Shown here piece by piece: positions 61,735 through 64,000 of a stretch of 64,000 bases of DNA. The stretch comes from Nitritalea halalkaliphila LW7. GTDB taxonomy: Bacteria; Bacteroidota; Bacteroidia; Cytophagales; Cyclobacteriaceae. The translations under genes and the position numbers were made by a program. Where the stretch lies: NCBI RefSeq assembly GCF_000265075.1, contig NZ_AJYA01000013.1, forward strand, positions 28,417-92,416, in the 5' to 3' direction. The notes below the pieces were generated by a model that was not told the origin of the DNA, searched no databases, and saw only the letters and a program-made list of their open reading frames with translations. Position 1 is the stretch's first letter, and every line of letters begins with the position of its first letter.

Positions 61735-61803
61735 AAAAAAAAGAGCTGCTACCTGGCGAATATTACAAGGGTATCTTGCAATTGACTCGCATGGCAGCAG
61801 CTC
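61735..61803 (-). terminator. Possible terminator of the lipoprotein gene
   Basis: Minus strand: GAGCTGCT, long 45-base loop, AGCAGCTC followed by seven T, just after the stop at 61823. The rest of 61538-61822 holds G-runs and no convincing gene. Confidence 0.4.
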
Positions 61804-61822
61804 ACTACACCAAAAAAGGTTA

Positions 61823-62303
61823 TCAAAAAATGATTTCTTTTGAGAGGATATTTTCTCCAATCTGGTTAGCTGTAAAGGAGAATTCTTCTATCAGCACATT
61901 ATCCCCAAATACTTTTACATTCGCACGTAAGAACTCCTGATCTTCTGGAAGATTAAATGTAAAGCACAAAAGTGCAATTCCTACCCTAGTGGCAGGTTCA
62001 AGAGATTGAATAACTATTCTATCGATTGTTGGATCAACTATAGTAAAGCTATGAATATTTTCTGCAACAAAAGTCCAATTAGTATTAACTGGAAATATTA
62101 TTTCAGCACCAACATTTACTGTTTGTGTTCTGTTAGAAGTTCTCAAATCACCTATACTAACGTTCAGCATCTGTTCTAGATCACCTGAAAGATCAATTTC
62201 AACACGCACCATTTTTTTCTTGAAATGGTTGCTGGTCCTCTGAAGTGCTGCACCCAACAGCAAGGATTATTAGAGGGAGGATAAAAAGGAATAATTTTTT
62301 CAT
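61823..62303 (-). CDS. Hypothetical lipoprotein (one frame break)
   Basis: About 159 residues. ATG 62303 opens MKKLFLFILPLIILAVGCST with the lipobox Cys at residue 18. One extra A in the A7 run near 62214 breaks the frame; removal joins FQEK to MVRVEIDLSGDLEQM. The mature part is beta-rich (TVNVGAEIIFPVNTNWTFV, VKVFGDNVLIEEFSF) and resembles small surface domains, but I know no family. Lower GC than the rest of the window, which may point to recent gain. Confidence 0.6.
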
Positions 62304-62320
62304 AATGGATTACTTTATTT

Positions 62321-62328
62321 CAAATATA
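62321..62328 (-). promoter_or_regulatory. Candidate -7 box of the lipoprotein gene
   Basis: Minus-strand TATATTTG matches TAnnTTTG exactly, 17 bases before the ATG. Confidence 0.45.
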
Positions 62329-62539
62329 CGATTATTCATTCTAGATTCCTGCACATTTTAATGAATTCGGCTTTTATAGTTGAATTAGTGTAATGAGCTC
62401 ATTTCTCACTTGTCATACTGCGAAATGAGCTATTTTTGATTCAATCTTCCGCGTCGGTGATGTTTTTCGCTGTTGTGGCCTTTTCCTTTCCGCGGATGTG
62501 TTTTGGAGCGTTTCTGGTGCCGCGGGCTGAAGCCGCGCG

Positions 62540-62760
62540 GTTATCGAAAGTTCCGCCCCTATGGGGCTCGAAGTGTTTTTACGTATTTCGCTAATTTTTA
62601 AAATCGAATTTCGGGAGATGGTGAAATGGTTACTGAAAGGTCCGCCCCTATGGGTCTCTTGGCGTATTAACGATTATTGCTATTTTTTCTCATCGGGGTT
62701 CGGGAGGTGGTGAGGGGCTGCCGTAAGGTCCGGCCTTATGGGCTCGAGGTTTTGGGGCGA
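62540..62760. repeat. Imperfect 88-bp tandem repeat, about 2.5 copies
   Basis: The core TCCGCCCCTATGGG recurs at 62552, 62641 and (as TCCGGCCTTATGGG) 62729, with TTCGGGAGNTGGTGA near the end of the first two units. Each core can form a GCCCC/GGGGC hairpin. Preceded by the inverted repeat CCGCGGGCTGAAGCCGCGCGG-like tract at 62520. Non-coding. Confidence 0.7.
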
Positions 62761-62785
62761 TTTCTTGGGCCTTCGCGTGGCTTTT

Positions 62786-62930
62786 TTTAAAAAGAAAGCA
62801 AACGAAAGCAAACGAAAGCAAAAAAAGTGTAAAAAGAAAGGAAAAGAAAGCAAACGAAAGCAGGAAAAGGCCAAAAAGAAAGCAAACGAACATAAAAAAA
62901 GAAAGAAAAAGAAAGCAAACGAACATGGGT
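62786..62930. repeat. Purine-rich low-complexity tract
   Basis: Degenerate repeats of AAAGAAAGCAAACG and GCAAACGAACAT, almost pure A/G plus C on the plus strand. Open frames on either strand through it (Lys/Glu-rich or Phe/Leu-rich) are compositional. Confidence 0.8.
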
Positions 62931-63094
62931 TCGGTTCCAGTCGAGGTGCTCCATAAAGTATGCGCGTTTTTCGCTGATGCTGGTTCCGGGGAGGAAGGGC
63001 ACTCCTCCTGTGACGAGGCGTACGGGGTTTCCGCAGGTGTGCGCGTCGATGCAGGTGAAGGTTTTTTTCATGAGTTTACAGGGGGGGGGATTTT
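62925..63094 (-). pseudogene. Duplicated 5' fragment of the hydroxyproline epimerase gene
   Basis: Repeats the region from about 61387 to 61558: the first 48 or so codons plus about 15 bases upstream of the ATG, ending in the purine-rich tract. Differences include one Ala-to-Thr, one Tyr-to-His and one Ile-to-Asn change and silent changes, so the copy is diverged and not an assembly duplicate. No catalytic Cys is retained. Confidence 0.85.
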
Positions 63095-63108
63095 AGCTTT
63101 TGGTTGTG

Positions 63109-63361
63109 TGCAAAAAGGCTGCGCAGATAGTAACGTTCTTTGTGCTGTTGAAAGCGGTGTCTTTCTGGAGTGCGCGAAAAGGGAGCTTTGCTGAAGTAAA
63201 GATTTCCTGAGGTGGCCCTGACAAGTCTGCAAAAAGGCTGCGCACATGAGGGGTAAGTTTGCAAGCGAGTTGTGTTTTATGTTTCATCTAAACGTGATTT
63301 CTTATGACGATTTTAGGGATTATTCCGGTTTTGGTAGGCGCCTTAAAGGTAGCCACCGTTT
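63109..63361. repeat. 253-bp direct repeat, copy A
   Basis: Identical or nearly so to 63747-63999 with an offset of 638 bases. It begins TGCAAAAAGGCTGCGCA, contains that core a second time near 63232, and ends inside the 36-residue peptide gene. Confidence 0.9.
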
Positions 63362-63414
63362 TAGTGGTCGCGCTACCACCTATAATTAAGGTATTCGGCG
63401 ACGACAAGAAGTAA
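63304..63414 (+). CDS. 36-residue hydrophobic peptide
   Basis: MTILGIIPVLVGALKVATVL followed by VVALPPIIKVFGDDKK: an almost uninterrupted hydrophobic or amphipathic stretch with a charged end, as in type I toxins and small membrane peptides. Its first 19 codons are inside the direct repeat and reappear at 63942. No Shine-Dalgarno, which is normal for this phylum. Confidence 0.4.
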   Translation: MTILGIIPVLVGALKVATVLVVALPPIIKVFGDDKK

Positions 63415-63437
63415 AGGTTACTTCGGTCGATAAACAG

Positions 63438-63557
63438 ATGTTTCACCCTTTAAATGGCAGTATCATGATGGATGTTCAGAAGAAGCCAGAGGACATTCTG
63501 CTCATTGTTTTAGAAGCGGTGGTGGATGTGGTCCGCAAGCTGAAGCGAGATGAGTAG
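63438..63557 (+). CDS. 39-residue amphipathic peptide
   Basis: MFHPLNGSIMMDVQKKPEDI then LLIVLEAVVDVVRKLKRDE; the start may be the inner ATG (MMDVQKK). A helical second half with alternating hydrophobic and charged residues. It is 23 bases after the hydrophobic peptide and within the 638-bp repeat spacing unit. Confidence 0.35.
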   Translation: MFHPLNGSIMMDVQKKPEDILLIVLEAVVDVVRKLKRDE

Positions 63558-63658
63558 TGGAGCGGAGCCTTCTCCCTTGTCCCGCGGGACAGTAATTCCT
63601 GAAGACGAAGGAGTTTTCAGAAGGGATGTGTGTAAGGGCATGTCCGCGGCGTACCGGT

Positions 63659-63705
63659 TCGACGGCCGTTTAGAGGGAGCATCTAAGGAGATCCCTGGCC
63701 GTCGA
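63659..63705 (+). terminator. Hairpin after the small-peptide pair
   Basis: 9-bp arms TCGACGGCC/GGCCGTCGA with a 29-base loop, followed by TTTT; possible terminator or structured RNA. 63558-63746 otherwise holds no gene. Confidence 0.4.
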
Positions 63706-63746
63706 TTTTAAAAGACTTTAGCCTTTCGAGAGCGGTGTTGCAAGTC

Positions 63747-64000
63747 TGCAAAAAGGCTGCGCAGATAGTAACGTTCTTTGTGCTGTTGAAAGCGGTGTCT
63801 TTCTGGAGTGCGCGAAAAGGGAGCTTTGCTGAAGTAAAGATTTCCTGAGGTGGCCCTGACAAGTCTGCAAAAAGGCTGCGCACATGAGGGGTAAGTTTGC
63901 AAGCGAGTTGTGTTTTATGTTTCATCTAAACGTGATTTCTTATGACGATTTTAGGGATTATTCCGGTTTTGGTAGGCGCCTTAAAGGTAGCCACCGTTTA
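63747..64000. repeat. 253-bp direct repeat, copy B (cut by the window end)
   Basis: Second copy of 63109-63361. The only difference seen at the very end is one T fewer in the TTTT run. Confidence 0.9.
63942..64000 (+). CDS. Second copy of the hydrophobic peptide gene, partial
   Basis: Repeats the first 19 codons of the gene at 63304 (MTILGIIPVLVGALKVATV) and runs off the window. Confidence 0.4.
   Translation, partial: MTILGIIPVLVGALKVATV

Noticed and set aside
62680..62926. Phe/Leu-rich minus-strand ORF through the purine tract
   Set aside because: Amino-acid content follows directly from the low-complexity DNA.
62786..62930. Possible CRISPR array in the AAAGCAAACG tract
   Set aside because: Units are short, degenerate and without unique spacers; simple low-complexity DNA.
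63093..63287. Minus-strand ORF starting MKHKTQLACKLT, repeated at 63683-63925
   Set aside because: Open only because the repeat is open; the C-termini differ where the repeat ends and no motif is seen.
63246..63395. ATG ORF starting MRGKFASELC across the direct repeat
   Set aside because: Competes with the hydrophobic peptide frame, and its composition looks random.

Overview
The window looks like chromosomal DNA from a member of the Bacteroidota, probably Cytophagales. The reasons are a GldB-type gliding lipoprotein, a DUF3127 protein, FAS1 lipoproteins, a SecA whose C-terminus lacks the zinc-binding motif, promoter-like TAnnTTTG boxes and a general lack of Shine-Dalgarno sites. No tRNA, rRNA, CRISPR array, prophage or transposase was seen. 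The sequence behaves like a draft: about 34 single-base indels (about 30 missing and 4 extra bases) interrupt 22 otherwise ordinary genes. Coordinates below therefore span the whole gene and each entry notes its frame breaks.

Layout. 1-2.1 kb: minus-strand kynurenine operon (nbaC, kynU, kmo). 2.2-4.7 kb: M19 dipeptidase, a thiamine-pyrophosphokinase-like protein and two small membrane proteins. 4.7-7.5 kb: UbiA prenyltransferase divergent from a type III polyketide synthase and a methyltransferase, a small biosynthetic locus. 7.5-12.5 kb: MscS, a COG0523 metallochaperone with a DUF3299 lipoprotein-like partner under a candidate metal-responsive operator, and a membrane MutS-like ATPase. 12.5-20 kb: purK-purE, tiny membrane proteins, DUF3127 OB-fold protein, an ECF sigma factor with a coupled small ORF, nth, gldB-like gene and two FAS1 lipoproteins. 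20-31.4 kb: a 1,211-residue hybrid histidine kinase, a sodium:solute symporter, a NahK-like kinase, DsbD, an M20 dipeptidase and a quinone oxidoreductase.

31.7-41 kb is the most distinctive block: eight tightly coupled genes (HyuA, HyuB, GntR/FCD regulator, isochorismatase-fold amidohydrolase, CaiB-type CoA-transferase, HMG-CoA-lyase-like enzyme, LeuC-like and LeuD-like hydratase). A perfect TTGTATACAA palindrome lies 31 bp before the first gene. I infer a catabolic route that opens a cyclic imide or lactam, removes ammonia, hydrates an alkyl-maleate-type diacid, activates it with CoA and cleaves it. The substrate is unknown.

41-61.5 kb: two transglutaminase-like DUF3857 proteins (one without its catalytic Cys), DUF3592 protein, a Tat-exported lipoprotein superoxide dismutase, dapF, secA, an M20 amidohydrolase, S1/P1 nuclease, recG, a sterol-desaturase-family hydroxylase, a TonB-dependent receptor, and a hydroxyproline epimerase/D-amino-acid dehydrogenase pair. 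61.5-64 kb is repeat-rich: a lipoprotein, three 88-bp tandem units, a purine-rich low-complexity tract, a duplicated 5' fragment of the epimerase gene, and a 253-bp direct repeat carrying a 36-residue hydrophobic peptide gene.

Over the whole window a short hairpin family, TTTG + three G/C bases ... complementary G/C bases + CAAA, recurs about 20 times in genes and between them, with compensatory changes in its arms. I do not recognise it as a described element.
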